From positions 797,881,119 through 797,945,118 of the forward strand of contig CM062805.1 in assembly GCA_031772625.1 (NCBI GenBank): a stretch of DNA of 64,000 bases, in the 5' to 3' direction. This DNA is from Pinus tabuliformis (Eukaryota; Streptophyta; Pinopsida; Pinales; Pinaceae). Below are positions 11,818 to 25,100 of the stretch, in pieces. Every line of letters begins with the position of its first letter. Positions within the stretch are counted from its first letter, which is position 1. Under the pieces are notes generated by a model. The model was not told the DNA's origin and did not search any database. It saw nothing but the letters and a program-made list of their open reading frames with translations. Position numbers and translations under genes: made by a program.

Positions 11818-14800
11818 CTCCCTCTCAACCATGGAGAACTTCATCTGCAATCTGTCTATCGGTCGTTACTGTTCATTCATAAAATGCACTGCCTTGTACA
11901 GCCTGACCCTTGCCCTGCTCTACTCTATTTTGCTTGTTCTGCTTTGTCTTGTTCTGCCATGCATTGATCTGTACTGTTTTGTTCTGTTCTACTCTGCTCT
12001 TGCATTGTTCTGTTCTACTCTGCTTTTGTCTGAATTATGAAGAGGAAGAAATGATCGAGGATGTATCATACTGACTCAAAGTCAGTCTCAGAGTATGTAC
12101 CACTGGTCCCAGACCAGTCTCAACCAACCCAAAGTCAGCGTCATAGTGAGTACAACTCCAATGGTCCCAGACCAATATCATCCTCCACTGACTCAAAGTC
12201 AGTCTCAGAGTATGTACCACTGATCCCAGACCAGTCTCAACCGACCCGAAGTCAGCGTCATAGTATGGTACAACTCCTACCACTGGTCCCAGACCAGTAT
12301 CATTGATCCTAGATCAATGGAGCTCATCCTAGCCTAGGGAGTACGGTAGTTACAACGATGCGTCCATCGGTACTACTATGGTCCCTAACTTCATTTCCCT
12401 GCTCATTGATCAGATGAGAGGTACTTCCCATGAGTCCCAGACTGCATGGGTAGGATGCCTCGACAGGAGAACTAATCAATCCTGTCCTCATAGGAGAACA
12501 CATCAATCCTGCTACAATTGCCATGGAGAACACATCAATCCAGGCCTCACAGGAGAACACATCAATCCTGCTACAATTGCCATGGAGAACACATCAATCC
12601 AGGCTGCCATGGAGAACACATCAATCCAGGCTTCACAGGAGAACTAATCATCCTGCTACACAGGAGAGCGAATCATCTTGTCCCACAAGAGAGCGAATCA
12701 TCTTGTCCCACAAGAGAGCGAATCATCTTGTTCCAGTGTGCACCACCAGGGGAGGGTGAGTCACCCTGTGGTCATATGTTGCTCCAGTAGGAACCGCAAG
12801 CCCTCAGAGCTCCCAGAGCTCAATGTATGCAACATGCAGGACCCTTGTACAAGAGTTTCTTGCCAACTCCAAGTTGTTTGGGAAAATCACAGATTAGATC
12901 TTTCCTCGGGGCTTTGGCAAGGTGTATCAACCTGTACATCATCTTAATGTGATGGAGCTTCCTTGCTCATGGACTTACCATATCCTAGATGATGTCTATC
13001 TGCTGGAGCAATTGACGAATACGGGATTCCTCAATAATCGAATCCCACCTCTGGTTGTTACAGAGAATCACAGTGGTATCCAATGTAAATCCAAACAGCT
13101 CACTGAAGAGCTTTCGCAACCAGACTGCCTCACACGAGGTCATGCTAGCAACAATATATCCTGCTTTGGTGGTGCTCAAAGCCACCGACTTCTGCTTCCT
13201 GCTCATCCAGGATATCGAAGCAGATCCCAAGGTGAAACAGCACCCAGAAGTGCTCTTACGGTCCACCACACTGCTTGCCCAATTAACATCAGTATATCCA
13301 AGTAGTCTCACATCTCCGGCAGTGTATCTTAATCCATGAGAGATTGTGTCCTGAAGACATCTCAGAAGATTCTTGGCATCAATCTAGTGAGGCTCAACCA
13401 AATATGAGCTCACAATGCTAACTGTAAAACATATGTTCGGACGGAGGTTCGCCAAGAACATCAATGCGAATGAGTTTTTGAAACTCATAGGCATTTCCCA
13501 AGTCTGGTCCGACATCACTACCATATAACTTCTAAAAGTTAAGATTCTCGAGGTAGTCACAGGCTTGCAGTTCATCATACCGAATCTTTCCAACATCTTT
13601 ACCACATATTTTCCTTGAGATAGGAAAATTTCTCTTGGCTTCTGCCACACTTCAAGTCCTTGGTCCTTCATTTCAAATTCAGAAGCCATCTCCCTCTTAC
13701 ATTTGTGAATGAGAGGGTTTGCACCTGTAGAAAGAGGTCATCCACATGCAACACCACCATGATAGGCTTGTCATCTTCAACCTTAAAGTAAAGGTTAGGA
13801 TCGACTTCACTCCTAGTGAATCCCAACTTCATCAAGTAGCTATCGATCCTCTCATACCATGCTCGGGGTGCTTGCTTCAGCCCATAGAGAGCCTTCTTCA
13901 ACCTGCATACATGAGATTTTCAATCATAAACCTCAAATCCTTTGGGTTGCTCCACGTAGACCTCTTCTTTGATCAAGCCGTGCAAGAACGCAGTCTTGAC
14001 ATCCATCTGATGTAGGTTCCATCCTTGTGAAGTGGCAAGGGCTATGATCGAGCGGATGGTCGTATATCTGGCAACAGGTGCAAATATCACATCATAGTCT
14101 ATACCTTCCTTCTGGGAGAAACCATGAGCAACAAAACGAGCCTTATACTTTTCCATACTTCCATCTGCTGCATGCTATATCTTGTAAACCCATTTTGAAG
14201 TAACAATTGTCTTGTCCAGGGTCTGGGAACTACTTCCCAGACATCATTCTCCATAATAGACTCATATTCTATGGTCATAGCATCCTTCCATAGTTAATGC
14301 TTGATGACATCTGAGAATGATGAAGGTTCATTTTGTATGATCGTGCTCATGATGGTCAGGTATCCCTGATACCTGTTAAGTTTCTTACTTTGATGGAAGG
14401 TTCCTCAGGGTGCAGCATGTCCTTCAGCATCATCAAGTACCCCCCTAAGCCATGAAGGCCTCTTCCTAGAAGAGGAAGGCTCATGTGGATGAGGATCAAT
14501 CGGATCCATGGGTTCTTCTACATCAGGCATTGATTCATCATCCTTTTCTTTCGGTTCCCTGCTGTCGGCTTCTTGAGAGCTCCTCAAAGTCGGAAGATTG
14601 TTCACCTTGCTGAGAGCCATATCTTCATCAAAGGTGACATCATGAGTAATTACGACTTCCCTTTGACCGACTACATAGATTCTATAGCCTTTAGTATTTT
14701 CACCATAGCCCACAAAAAATTCCCTTCTTTCCAGATGCACCCAATTTATTTCTTTTCTCTTTCGACACATGAAAATATACAGGGCTTCCACAAATTCTGA

Positions 14801-16324
14801 AATGAGAAACATCAGTTTTCTTACCAGTGAACTTTTCTTCAGGAGTCTTGGAACCCAATGCTTGATGAGGGCATCAAATTTTGTACATATACGGCAGTGT
14901 TTGTAGTTTTAGCCCATAGAAACTTTGGAAGTCTTTAATCATGTAGCATGGCCCAGACAGCTTCCACAATCGTGCAGTTCTTCCTTCCCACCACACCATT
15001 CTGCTCAGGAGTATGTGGTGTAGTAGTCTCCCTCTTAATGCCAACCTCAGGTATGCCTGAGTGAACCAACTGTAATATATCGGAGGTCTTGCTTTGGCTT
15101 GAGGGGAATGGTCCCCTTTTGAGCTTTCCTTTGGCACATCCCGGACATATACCTTCTTTCTCTACTTGGAATTCGGGCATCCCTGTTACCATCTATCTTA
15201 CATCGGGTAGAGCTTTGTAATGAAGGTGAGCAAACCTCCGATGCCAAAGTTCGGACTAAAGAGTTGTGTCACAAGACATGACACCTAGCGGACTTCTTGA
15301 TATAATGAATCAACACTAAACCCAAGAGTAAAGGCATCTTTAACATTATTTTTCCATATACATATCGTGCCATTGCTGAAGGTTACCTTGTAGCCTTTGT
15401 CTTCCATTGCCAAGATGGACACTAGGTTCCTTTTGAGGTCAGGTGCATTTAATACATCCTGGACTTTCTAGCCTTCTTGAATGGTTGTCCTCTTCCTCGA
15501 TCTCCAGCTCTCCTCTTACCTTTGCTGTTGAATTTTTCATTCCTTTGATTTGCCATAAGAGGGATTTTGATCATCGTCCCGGAGTGAGTCCTTTCTTCTC
15601 TTTGCATGAGAAGAAAAGACAGCAGGAGGACCTTTAGGCATGGGCATTTCTTGCACTTCTTCCCTTGTTTCTTCTTGAATGCATCTAGCCATTAATTCCT
15701 CGAAACTAGGAATTACATTATTGTTCAGAAGAGTATTCCTGAACACATACCATTCAGATGGTAATCCTCCGAGAGTTGTGAGTGCCATTTCTCTGTCACT
15801 AATGGTTTCCCCAATAGATAGGAGATCGTTCTTGATCTTGGTGATTCTTAAGAAGTATGCTTGCATACTTTCATCTTTACCCTTCTTGATTTCCCTCAAC
15901 TTATTTCTAAGAAACAAAACATGATTTGCATCATTAACTTTAAATAAACTCACCAGTTTGCCATAGATTTCCTTGGAGGTGTCTAGATCAGAGATGTAGG
16001 CCACCAAGCGCTTGTCGATAGAGTCCCGGATGATCTTCTTTGTTTTGACTTTTCCATTTTTTCATTTGTTCCAGGCAGCAGCAGATGAAATTGATGAAGG
16101 CTCAACAATATTGCCTCTTACATGGTCCAGCACTCCTTGATTTTCAAGGGTTAGATCGATAGACATCTTCCATCCGTGATAGTCAGCTTTCTCACGGAGC
16201 TTGTCTTCGGCAGGAAAGAGTGTTGAGGACTCCATAGTTATTTTAGGATAGCCTTGCCAATCTTCTCTTCAATGATTGCTCTCGCTCTTGCTCGGGCTTT
16301 GTCTTCACCTCAGCTCTGATACCA
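11818..16324 (-). mobile_element. Internal region 2 of the triple-LTR Copia
   Basis: This is a near-duplicate of 6187-10742 with the same order and the same broken state: gag at about 15537-16230, integrase pieces 14405-15190, reverse transcriptase pieces 13384-14156, RNase H piece 12985-13311 (with STSGCCFTLGSASISWMSRK), and repeat-rich tail 11818-12900. The 59-bp tail array has one unit fewer than copy 1, which explains most of the length difference. Fossil, several breaks. Confidence 0.88.
12070..12745 (-). repeat. Short tandem repeat arrays in the Copia tail, copy 2
   Basis: The same three arrays as at 6420-7160, with one fewer 59-bp unit in the GAACACATCAATCC array. Confidence 0.85.
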
Positions 16325-17377
16325 TGTTAAGTTATGGTATGTTCTATGCTTATAACAGTTTACTTCTTTTTCTTATTATATTCCACCGATTAGCAATCAC
16401 ATGTACATAAAGTAAAGTGCAGATAGAACATTAAATGATTGACAGAAAACAAGCCAAGACAAGAGACACAAGATGTGGCGGCTAGCCAGGGACAAACCCC
16501 ACAATGTGTGGGGAAACCCTTTGATCAAATCTTCTTTTATCTTCAATAATTCAGCAGAGAGAAACAGTACAATAAATCTGATTCATATCAGCAGTAGCAA
16601 ACCCTAGATCAGTAGCATCAGCATTAGCGGCTTCATTATCAAACTAGGGCAGGCCATATCTCACAAACCGACAGTCGGATTGACTTCATTCCACCACCAA
16701 AAGTTTCGGCTTCCAGAGGAGGTTCAGATGAACCTACAGCGCAGTTCAGATGAGGAGATCTTCTAGGCCACGCAAGTCAATCTTTACTTCTGCAGTTGCA
16801 GCTTCAGTTTCAGCAGTTTCCGGCTTCAAACTAGGGCAGTCGATATCTTGCAAACCGTTCGTCGGATTGACTTCATTCCACCACCAAAAGTTGCGGCTTT
16901 CAAAGGAGGTTCAGATGAACCTACAGCGCAGTTCCAAAGAGGAGATCTTCTAGGCCACGCAAGTCAATCTTTACTTCTGCAGTTGCAGCTTCAAATTCAA
17001 CAGCTTCCGGCTTCACATGTGTGAGAGAGAGAGACCCATTTCAGCGCAGTAGAGAAGAGACTCATATTTGCGCAGTAGAGAGAGAGAGATGTGATGAGAT
17101 GAGTGAGTCCAAATGAGGAAAAGTTCTCTTATATTTATACACAACGTTGGTGGGTGAATAGATGCGACTGATGGGCTTCTGAGCCTACATGAGTTGTAGG
17201 TCGGCTTGATAATAATTCCATAATCAAAATAAATTCATATCTCCATGAATACTTATCGGAATTGAATGATCTTTATATCAATCCTACACCTCTCGACGAG
17301 AGGAATCTAATAAAAATATTATTAGCCATGAATAAGATGACCCACGTGAAGTTTTTCCCTGGTTGCCAATTTTAACA
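16325..17377 (-). repeat. LTR 3 of the triple-LTR Copia (5' LTR in element orientation)
   Basis: This 1053-bp LTR is the outer right LTR. On its left the complement of the primer site TGGTATCAGAGC directly adjoins it (about 16313-16324). On its right lies the target duplication AGATG. The hairpin is at 16497-16513 and the internal ~187-bp tandem duplication is present. Confidence 0.88.
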
Positions 17378-17382
17378 AGATG

Positions 17383-17849
17383 CAACTAGACAAACACTCC
17401 AAAGCCCTGTGTAGGCTCCAACCTAACCTAGCACGACCCTACCACCCTTAAGTGTTTTCAAGCTCCAACTTGAAGAAGACTCCACACTCCTACATTGCAC
17501 CACCCTGCCACCCTGATCAGCCGACAGACCACGTTTCACAATTTTCAGACTGGATCCCCCTGTGCTCAATGGAACAAATAGCATCGAATAAACCATTGGC
17601 TTTCGTCGTTCTTGTAACACTGGCACAAAGTCCTCAACAGATGCAACAGCGTCTTATGTTCAACGATCAAACACTAACTGTCAATCCCAATGTTGCACTT
17701 CAACTTTTGCATCGCAGATCTTATGTCTTGGCAAGCACGGCAAGCAGAGGGAACTGTGAGGACCCTGATTTTGGCATCTTAATTGGGTCATTGGGCACTT
17801 TGATATGTTGTGCTAAGATCTTATGAAGGATGGTCTTATGAATATGGAT
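17383..17849 (-). mobile_element. LTR-like fragment, right part of the split host element
   Basis: This continues 4769-5133 across the Copia insertion. CTCCAACCTAACC and CTCCAACTTGAAG words match the GTTGGAGCC repeats of the long-LTR family read on the other strand. The far boundary, near 17780, is not clear and no second target duplication was found. Confidence 0.4.
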
Positions 17850-19900
17850 GCCTAAATGCAAAGGACCCCTCCTCATCATCGATTGGGTGATTTAATACGT
17901 TGGTTTCAGTCACCTAGCAATGAAGGATAATGCAGCTATTTTGGGACAATCTCATGGGAGGATTTCTTCACTCTGGTTGAAGAAGGACCATGACGATTCT
18001 TCAGAGTTTACTTTCTAATATGAAGCAAGCTTCCTAGAAGTTTGTTGTTACAGTTGTTTCGTGGAAGGTCTCATCCCTTGCATAGAAGCTCATGATTGAA
18101 AGCTAGATGATCACATGAAGAAAGGCCTCAGAGGGAGCTATAGAATCCTCGACAATATGACGTGATGACTCTCTTTGCCGAATGTCTATTGATGAAGGTA
18201 AGTCATGGCAGTTGATTATGATTATGATGACTAGGATGATGCCTTGATATATCCTTGTTACTTGAGAGGCTGCATGGAAGCTGCATGATTATGATTGATG
18301 ACTTTGGCACATGGACCTAAGGAAAAGGGACAGGTTACAGGTGGCTCGATGATTATGTTTTGGCAAGGTCACTTTCCCTATATTCAGAGGGAGTTATGGA
18401 CAAGCCATGTTGATTGGATTGTAAAGATGCAGCTATTGATGATGTCTGATTGATGACCCTCTCGTTTATCAATGTAAGAGGGAGTTGACTTTTAAAGTCA
18501 AGATGGAAGACCTAGCCTTGATGCACTATTCCTGCACTTAAAGGTCTGATGAGATGAAGAAGTTATTGGCTTGCATATGTATATCTTGTGGGATCCCTGG
18601 TGTTCTTGTTAAACACCCAATAAGTACTCTGAGTCGATTTATGGATGAGCCTCATATATTGGATAATTGCTTACTGAGATATCTTTGTGATTCTATTATA
18701 TATAATCTGAGGTACATTTTTGGAATCTAAGATTTTATGAATATTTTGATTTGGCACAGTTAGCAGTGTGATGGATGGAAAGAGCACATCTAGTGCTATA
18801 TCTCTTGATTCGTTGCTCTGGAAGCACTATTGAAGATGAATGTATATAGCAGTGAGTATGGCTTATTATGAAGCCAATTGGTTGAGGAAGCTCTTCAGTG
18901 AGCCATTTGAGCACGTGCTGGTAATGACCATTGTATATTGTGATATTCTTAAGTGGGATTCATTTTTCAGAGAATCCATGTTCCACTACAACTCCAAGTA
19001 TTGGGTACCACTTTATCTTGATATGGTACATTGGAGAGCTACCAAGCTCCATCATTGTTGGTTGGATGAGCAAATTACTGTCATCCTTACATAGCCTCTT
19101 GTTAAGGTCAAGATTATCTTTCTTCAAAGAGAGGCTGGGAGTCGTGGATAGACCCTACTAGGAGGGTCCTAGTTGAACATTGAGCTTTGGGAGCTCCTAG
19201 GGGCCTAGGGTACTTCTTGGAGCTATGTGCGACCATAGGGTGAGTGGTTCACCTTCCCCTATAGGTACGTTGTGTACAGGGTGAGTGGTTCACCTTCCCC
19301 TGTGATACTCCATGATGATAGGGTGAGTGGTTTGCCTTCCCCTATAGTTGATGATATATGCATAGGATGAGTGGTTCACCTTCTCCTATGGCATATGAGC
19401 AGGATGAGTGGTTCACCTTCTCCTACAGATACCCCAGTGAGAGATGCGTATAAGCATCTGTCTATTGTCATATGTGGACATGTCAATAGGACGTGGTTCA
19501 TCATTTCCACACATCAGTGAGACGTGGTTCTTTCTTTTCCCACGTGTAGGATCCTTCCTACAATTGTTGGTTGGCATGCATGTAGGACGTGGTTCATCCT
19601 TTCCCTACTCTCGGTGCATGCGCGTAGGATGCAGTTTATCCTTTCCCTACGATGGCTAACATGTGACTGTAGGATGTGGTTTATCCTTTCCCTATGTGTG
19701 GTTGTGAGCAAGATGTGATTTATTCTTTCCCTGTTGTTGCCCCAGCATCATCCTACCCATGTAGTCTGGGACACATGGGAAGTACCTCTCATTTGGCTAA
19801 AGAGTTTGGAAAAGTGGTTAGGGACCATAGCACCACTGATGGACGTGTTGACCACTGGAGTGGCACCTGAGGATTATCTGAAGACTCCATGCCCAAGGAT
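17850..19900 (+). mobile_element. Old plus-strand Copia fossil (pol 3' part and tail)
   Basis: Traces of reverse transcriptase (about 18490-18540, KMEDLALMHY, cf. EMKDLGLMHYFLGLEV) and RNase H (about 18840-18980, AYYEANWLRKLF) are readable. After a gap comes a tail whose end (19740-19850) clearly matches the tail of the triple-LTR Copia in the opposite orientation: CATCCTACCCATG, GTCTGGGAC and GGAAGTACCTCTCAT. It is much more decayed than that element, with many breaks, so it is an older member of a related family. Confidence 0.72.
19225..19740 (+). repeat. GAGTGGTTCACCTTCCCCT / ACGTGGTTCATCCTTTCCC array
   Basis: About ten to twelve short units lie in the Copia tail. The first group reads GGGTGAGTGGTTCACCTTCC (19230-19430). 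The second drifts to AGGACGTGGTTCATCCTTTC (19490-19730). The smooth drift from one form to the other suggests local duplication over a long time. Confidence 0.8.
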
Positions 19901-21168
19901 GTACCAAAGGATGCTTGTACCATCAGAGATCATCATATCACCAGAATTTTTCAACTCTGCTTCTTCTTCTCATCATTTCCTATTATACTCAAATTTCGCA
20001 GCCCTACGAGCATATTGTATTAATGTCACTAGCATGATGAATAGATCCATGTGACAGGCCTAAGGTGTTGGGACTCTATCAGCAAGCAAGTACACCTTGG
20101 AGTGTTTATTTTACTTGGTTAATTATTCCTACTTTTTAGCAGTGAATAATTTTCCAAGTTTTTTGACTCACCGCGTTACCCCAATGTCGGGGTGACGGCT
20201 TGAAGGTTGAGCCCCTAATGCATCTTAGTGTCTAAAGTCAATGTATATTACCATGCTAGGTCATCTCGGAAATTTCTCGGAATTTCACTAGGTCTAAGTG
20301 GGATTTTTTAATAATTAAAAATTTCTGGCAAACCAGGATTTTTTAATTAATTTCTAGGTAATGATGTAAGTAAGTGGTCTTCAGAAATGTCTAGGACGTG
20401 TGACTACTCGAAATTCATCCTCACAGGCCCAACATTATCCTAGGACCCACTTTGAGGGTCAAAAAGCGACTTATAGTCCCTCAAAGGCCGATTTTTCTAA
20501 TGTTAGTGGCAAAAATGAAGAAAACATCTTAAAAGAAAATGAATAATTGGAAAAAGTCAAAAGAAGTCAAATTTTGACAGGAAAATTGAGGGGAAGTCAA
20601 AGATGATGTGGCAACCACATAAGGCCCACCACATGAGGCCCAGCTCATGGTCAAAGTCAAAGGGTGGTCAAAAGCAGTCAACATGGCATGGCATCACGTT
20701 GAAGTTTGGAGACACCATGAATTATTAAAAGGTGGATTTGATTTAATCTAAAGTCTGAAGGTGAAAATTAAATGAGTGGGAGGGGACCCACTTCACTTTG
20801 CATATGCATGTGAAAATCAAAAGTTAATACCCACATGCCGATTTAATTTTCTACGCAGCTAGGAAAGGGTATACGCACAACTCAAGTTTACTCAAGGAAA
20901 ATCAACGAATGACAAAAGATATTTGGCAGATTATAATTGAGAAAATTAGGGGTGTATGTCTCCATTGTTATTCACCTTTCCTTCCACTTGTACGCACATC
21001 TTCAAGGCATCTCAATGCACTTCAGAAAAGGAGATATACGCACCAGATTTGGGGGAGAAACACTGCCTATACATAGCAAAGGAAATGGACATTAGTCTAG
21101 CAACATTTTGGTTGAGGATCCTCCACGGATTATGTGAGAGTCTTCTCTTCTCATACAGCCACTTGTTA
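19901..21168. other. Unassigned DNA left of the Gypsy insertion
   Basis: Contains many GTCAAA words (20480-20700) and short purine-rich runs, and has no coding signal. It continues at 27032 on the other side of the Gypsy element, where a TATATAATT box (about 27209) and a leader-like stretch follow. It may be the U3 of a decayed LTR, but neither end was found. Confidence 0.35.
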
Positions 21169-21173
21169 CACAG
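21169..21173. repeat. 5-bp target duplication CACAG, left copy
   Basis: CACAG precedes the 5' LTR and recurs at 27027-27031. Confidence 0.88.
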
Positions 21174-21506
21174 TGTTGGGTCCCTATAATACTAGTGATT
21201 ACCCCATTACTATTGTAGTTATACCCCTTATTTATATTGTTGTGCCCCTATTACCCCCATATTGTTATTTCTGTGCCCCATAGAATCCCTCTATTGTTAT
21301 TTTTGTGGCTTTATATTATTATTGTTAGGTCGGCTGGATTATATTGTGACTCCTTAGACTCCTATATATAGTAAGGAGGTTTTGTCATTTGTAACATCCA
21401 AGAATTGTTCATTTATGTAATGTAAAGGAGGTTGCCCCCTCGAAGAGGCTGAATTCTAAGGCGTTGATCTATCTTTTCTATCTTTTCTTGAGCTGGTTTC
21501 ATAACA
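21174..21506 (+). repeat. 5' LTR of the Gypsy chromovirus
   Basis: Starts TGTTGGGTCCC and ends TTTCATAACA. Pyrimidine/AT-rich U3 with TATTGTTATT words and a TATA box at 21362-21371. Followed at once by the primer site. Confidence 0.92.
21362..21371 (+). promoter_or_regulatory. TATA box of the Gypsy LTR
   Basis: CTATATATAG is the only strong TATA-like sequence in the LTR. It is repeated at 26882-26891 in the 3' LTR. Its position leaves about 100 bases of leader within the LTR. Confidence 0.6.
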
Positions 21507-21508
21507 TT

Positions 21509-21520
21509 TGGTATCAGAGC
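21509..21520 (+). other. Primer binding site of the Gypsy element
   Basis: TGGTATCAGAGC, two bases after the 5' LTR, is complementary to the 3' end of plant initiator-Met tRNA, the usual primer for these elements. Confidence 0.85.
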
Positions 21521-22171
21521 TTTGGATTCTAGGGTTTCGCTGCTCCAAACAGGTCATCGTGGCATTTTCGCTATAACTTTTTTTCTGTGACGTTTCAGAA
21601 GTCGAAAAAAAAACCCATTTGAGAAGAAATCGCGCTGAACCTTGGTCCGAATTTCAGAGCTTTTAGCGCGATATTTGCGGAGATATGATCTGAGGAAGTT
21701 GGTCTTTTTGCAGACTCCTGAATTACATTCAAAACAGGTGACTTGGGGAAAATCGTCATAACTTTCTCTCTGGGGATCGGATTGAAATTTCGTAAGAAGG
21801 TACAGAAAGAGGACGGACTGTAGTTTCTTGTGTGTGTGTTTCAGATTCAAAGGTTGAAACAGTGACTCGTGGCACGTCGTACAAGTTCGCTCTACTGAAC
21901 CAGTCTAAAAGCAAGTCACTGTGGGAGATTTCACATAACTCTTCCTTGGAGAATCCAATTTGGCTCAGACTTGTGGCATTGGAAAGAGGACACAGAAGGC
22001 TACTACAGGTAGCAATTTCAGAACTGGATGATTTGAAATTACAGAGATACATCAGATTCAATATCAGGCTTCTATAAAGTGAAAAAAGGTGTGTAGTTTT
22101 TTTAAAATTTTTGTGTAAGCTTGTTTTAATGGAATTCAAAGGGCATAGTAAAGCATTATTATCGGTAACTG

Positions 22172-25100
22172 ATGCCCCGAGGAAAGAAAATGCAAACACC
22201 TAGTAAGGAACCTGAAAGCTCTAGCATGACTCATGAAGAAGAGGAAGAAATGCTACATGATATATCAAAATTACAAGAACAAGTGCAACAAATGTCACGC
22301 TCACAAAAGCTAACAGAAGCTAAGATAAGTGGCGTGGAATCTAAGATAAAGGGCATGGAAGCTAAGATGGATGATTCGAAGACAGATTTGAAGAGAGACA
22401 TGGCAGATTTGAAGATAGATTTGAAGACAGACATGGAAGAATTGAAGAAGTTGCTACAAGAAAGGGTCACTAATGGTGAAAAGGTAGTAAAGGAAACTCA
22501 TGATGAGAACAAAAGAAATGTTAATCATGATTCCATAGACGCTAATGTTGGATCGAAGAATCACCACATTCCAAAAATCGATATGAGGAAGTTTGATGGC
22601 AAAGATCCTGCCACATGGATATTACAGATGGAGCAATTCTCCGATATCAATAATGTGCAAAACGCACAAAAGGTACGTATGGCAACTGTATATTTGGAAC
22701 CAAATCAGTTTGTATGGTATCAATGGCTTTGCTCTCGTAAACAATTTATCACTTGGGCAATTTTTACGGAAGAATTGATAGCACATTATGAAGATACAAA
22801 AAGCAACACTTTTTTTAGCCAATTGATAAGTCTCAAACAAAAGGGTTCAGTAATGGAGCACATTGAGGAGTTCCAAAAATTGAACATAAGGGTAAAAGAT
22901 ATTCCAGAGGAGCATAGGATTGATGTGTTCATAGGGTCTTTAAAGGATAATATCCAACATGATGTTCGCCTTTGGGAACCTGATTCATTAGAGAAGGCAT
23001 TCAGGTTAGCAAGAAAAATGGAAAGCAAAATTATGGCAACCAGGAAGCATACCACTCACAACTATAAAGACGGAAGTGTTGTTGCCCCTAGTCTTCCACA
23101 ACCTATAAGGTTGACACCACAACAATTGGAAGAAAAAAGAGCAAAAGGGCTTTGTTACAGTTGTGATAGCAAATACACTAAAGGTCATAAGTGTGCTGAG
23201 AAGAAATTATTCTACATAGATTGTGAAGAGGAAGAAGAAAAGGAGCAAGAAAGGTCAAAAGAAGAAGATATACTCCAGGAACAAAGCCTAGATGAAGAAC
23301 AAATAAATCCGACCATATCTTGTAATGCATTGGCGGGAATTACCACTCCTCAAACCATCAATATAGAAGGACAAATCAAGAAGAAAAAGGTAATAGTGTT
23401 GATTGATTCAGGAAGCACCCACAATTTTATTCATTGTAGGGTAGCAAAAGAATTGAATTGCTTCCTATATCCAGCACCAGAGTGTCAAGTGATGGTTGCA
23501 AATGGAGGAACAATAAATTGCTCTGGAAAGTGCCATAATATCAAGCTATCCATGGGAGAATATGTATTGACTAGCCCAATGCTTTCCATTCCAATGGGAG
23601 GTGTGGATGTTGTACTAGGAGTCCAATGGCTACAATCCTTGGGTACAATAGCTTTTAATTTTCAAGAACTTTTCATCAAATTTTCTACGGAAGGAAAGGA
23701 AGTTGAATTAAGGGGTATTGCAGGGAAACCAGGAAAGATAATCAGCTCGCATGGTATGACAAAGCTTCTAAAAAAGGAGCAAAGAGGTGTAATTGCACAA
23801 TTATGCTCGCTAGATGTTTCCACATTGGAATCATCTATTTCTCCAGATCTCCAAAAAGTCCTGGACAATCATTCCAAGGTATTTGAGACTCCCAAGGGTC
23901 TCCCACCTATGCGTGATCATGATCATGCTATTCATCTGATTCCAGGAAGTGTTCCTCCAAACATCAGGCCGTACAGATATCCCTATGTCCAAAAAAGTGA
24001 AATTGAACGTATGGTTGCAGAAATGCTAGAGGCTGGTATAATTCAACCGAGTCAAAGTTCTTTCTCAGCTCCAGTAGTATTGGTGCACAAGAAGGATGGA
24101 TCATGGCGCATGTGTCCGGATTATAGGGAGCTCAACAAGCTCACTATTAAAGATAAGTTCCCCATTCCTGTTATTGATGAATTACTGGATGAATTGCATG
24201 GATCAATTTACTTCACCAAGTTGGATCTTCGTTCGGGATATCATCAAATCAGAATGAAGATTGAAGACATTCCGAAAACGGCATTTAGAACTCATGAGGG
24301 TCATTATGAATTTTTGGTCATGCCTTTTGGCCTTACCAATGCACCTTCAACATTTCAAGGTTTGATGAATTCAATTTTCAAACCATTCCTTAGAAAATTT
24401 GTGTTAGTATTTTTTGATGATATACTAATCTACAGCAAGTCTTGGAAGGATCATGTTGAACATGTTGACAGGGTGCTACAACTATTGGAGGAGAAACAAT
24501 TATATGCAAAAAGATCCAAATGTTTCTTTGGAGTCCAGGAGGTGGAATATTTGGGTCATATTGTATCTCATGAAGGAGTTAAGGTAGACCCTAGCAAAAT
24601 TAAAGCCATTAAGGAATGGAAAATCCCCACATCCATAAAGCATCTGCGAGGATTTCTTGGGTTGACAGGGTATTATCGCAAGTTTGTTAAGAATTATGGG
24701 AGAATAGCAGCACCTCTAACAACATTATTGAAGAAAGATTCATTTTCATGGACTTCGGAAGCAACAAAGGCCTTTGAACATCTTAAAGAGGCAATGTGCC
24801 AAGCACCAGTCTTAGCTACACCGGACTTCACAAAAACCTTTATTGTGGAATGTGATGCTTCAGGAAATGGAATTGGTGCTGTTCTAATGCAAGATGAAAG
24901 ACCCATTGCTTTTGAAAGTCGTCCAATCAAGGGAAATTTTTTAAGCAAAGCTATTTATGAGAAGGAAATGTTGGCAATACTCCATGCACTTAAGAAATGG
25001 CGACCCTACCTAATGGGAAGACACTTCAAGGTAAAAACGGATCATGATAGCCTTAAATACTTTTTAGAACAAAGATTATCCTCTGAAGAGCAACAAAAGT

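Larger units (their letters stand above)
5134..17377 (-). mobile_element. Copia LTR retrotransposon fossil with three LTRs and two internal regions
   Basis: The order on the plus strand is LTR (5134-6186), internal (6187-10742), LTR (10743-11817), internal (11818-16324), LTR (16325-17377). The whole is bracketed by one 5-bp duplication AGATG (5129-5133 and 17378-17382). Each LTR starts TGTTAA and ends TTAACA. Each internal region ends next to its right-hand LTR in the complement of TGGTATCAGAGC (initiator-Met tRNA site) and begins after the left LTR with the complement of a GAGGGAG polypurine tract. The two internals are nearly identical and share the same broken state, with several breaks each. 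The simplest origin is a single insertion followed by unequal recombination between LTRs of sister copies. Age is moderate: the LTRs look about 97-99% alike by eye. Confidence 0.9.
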
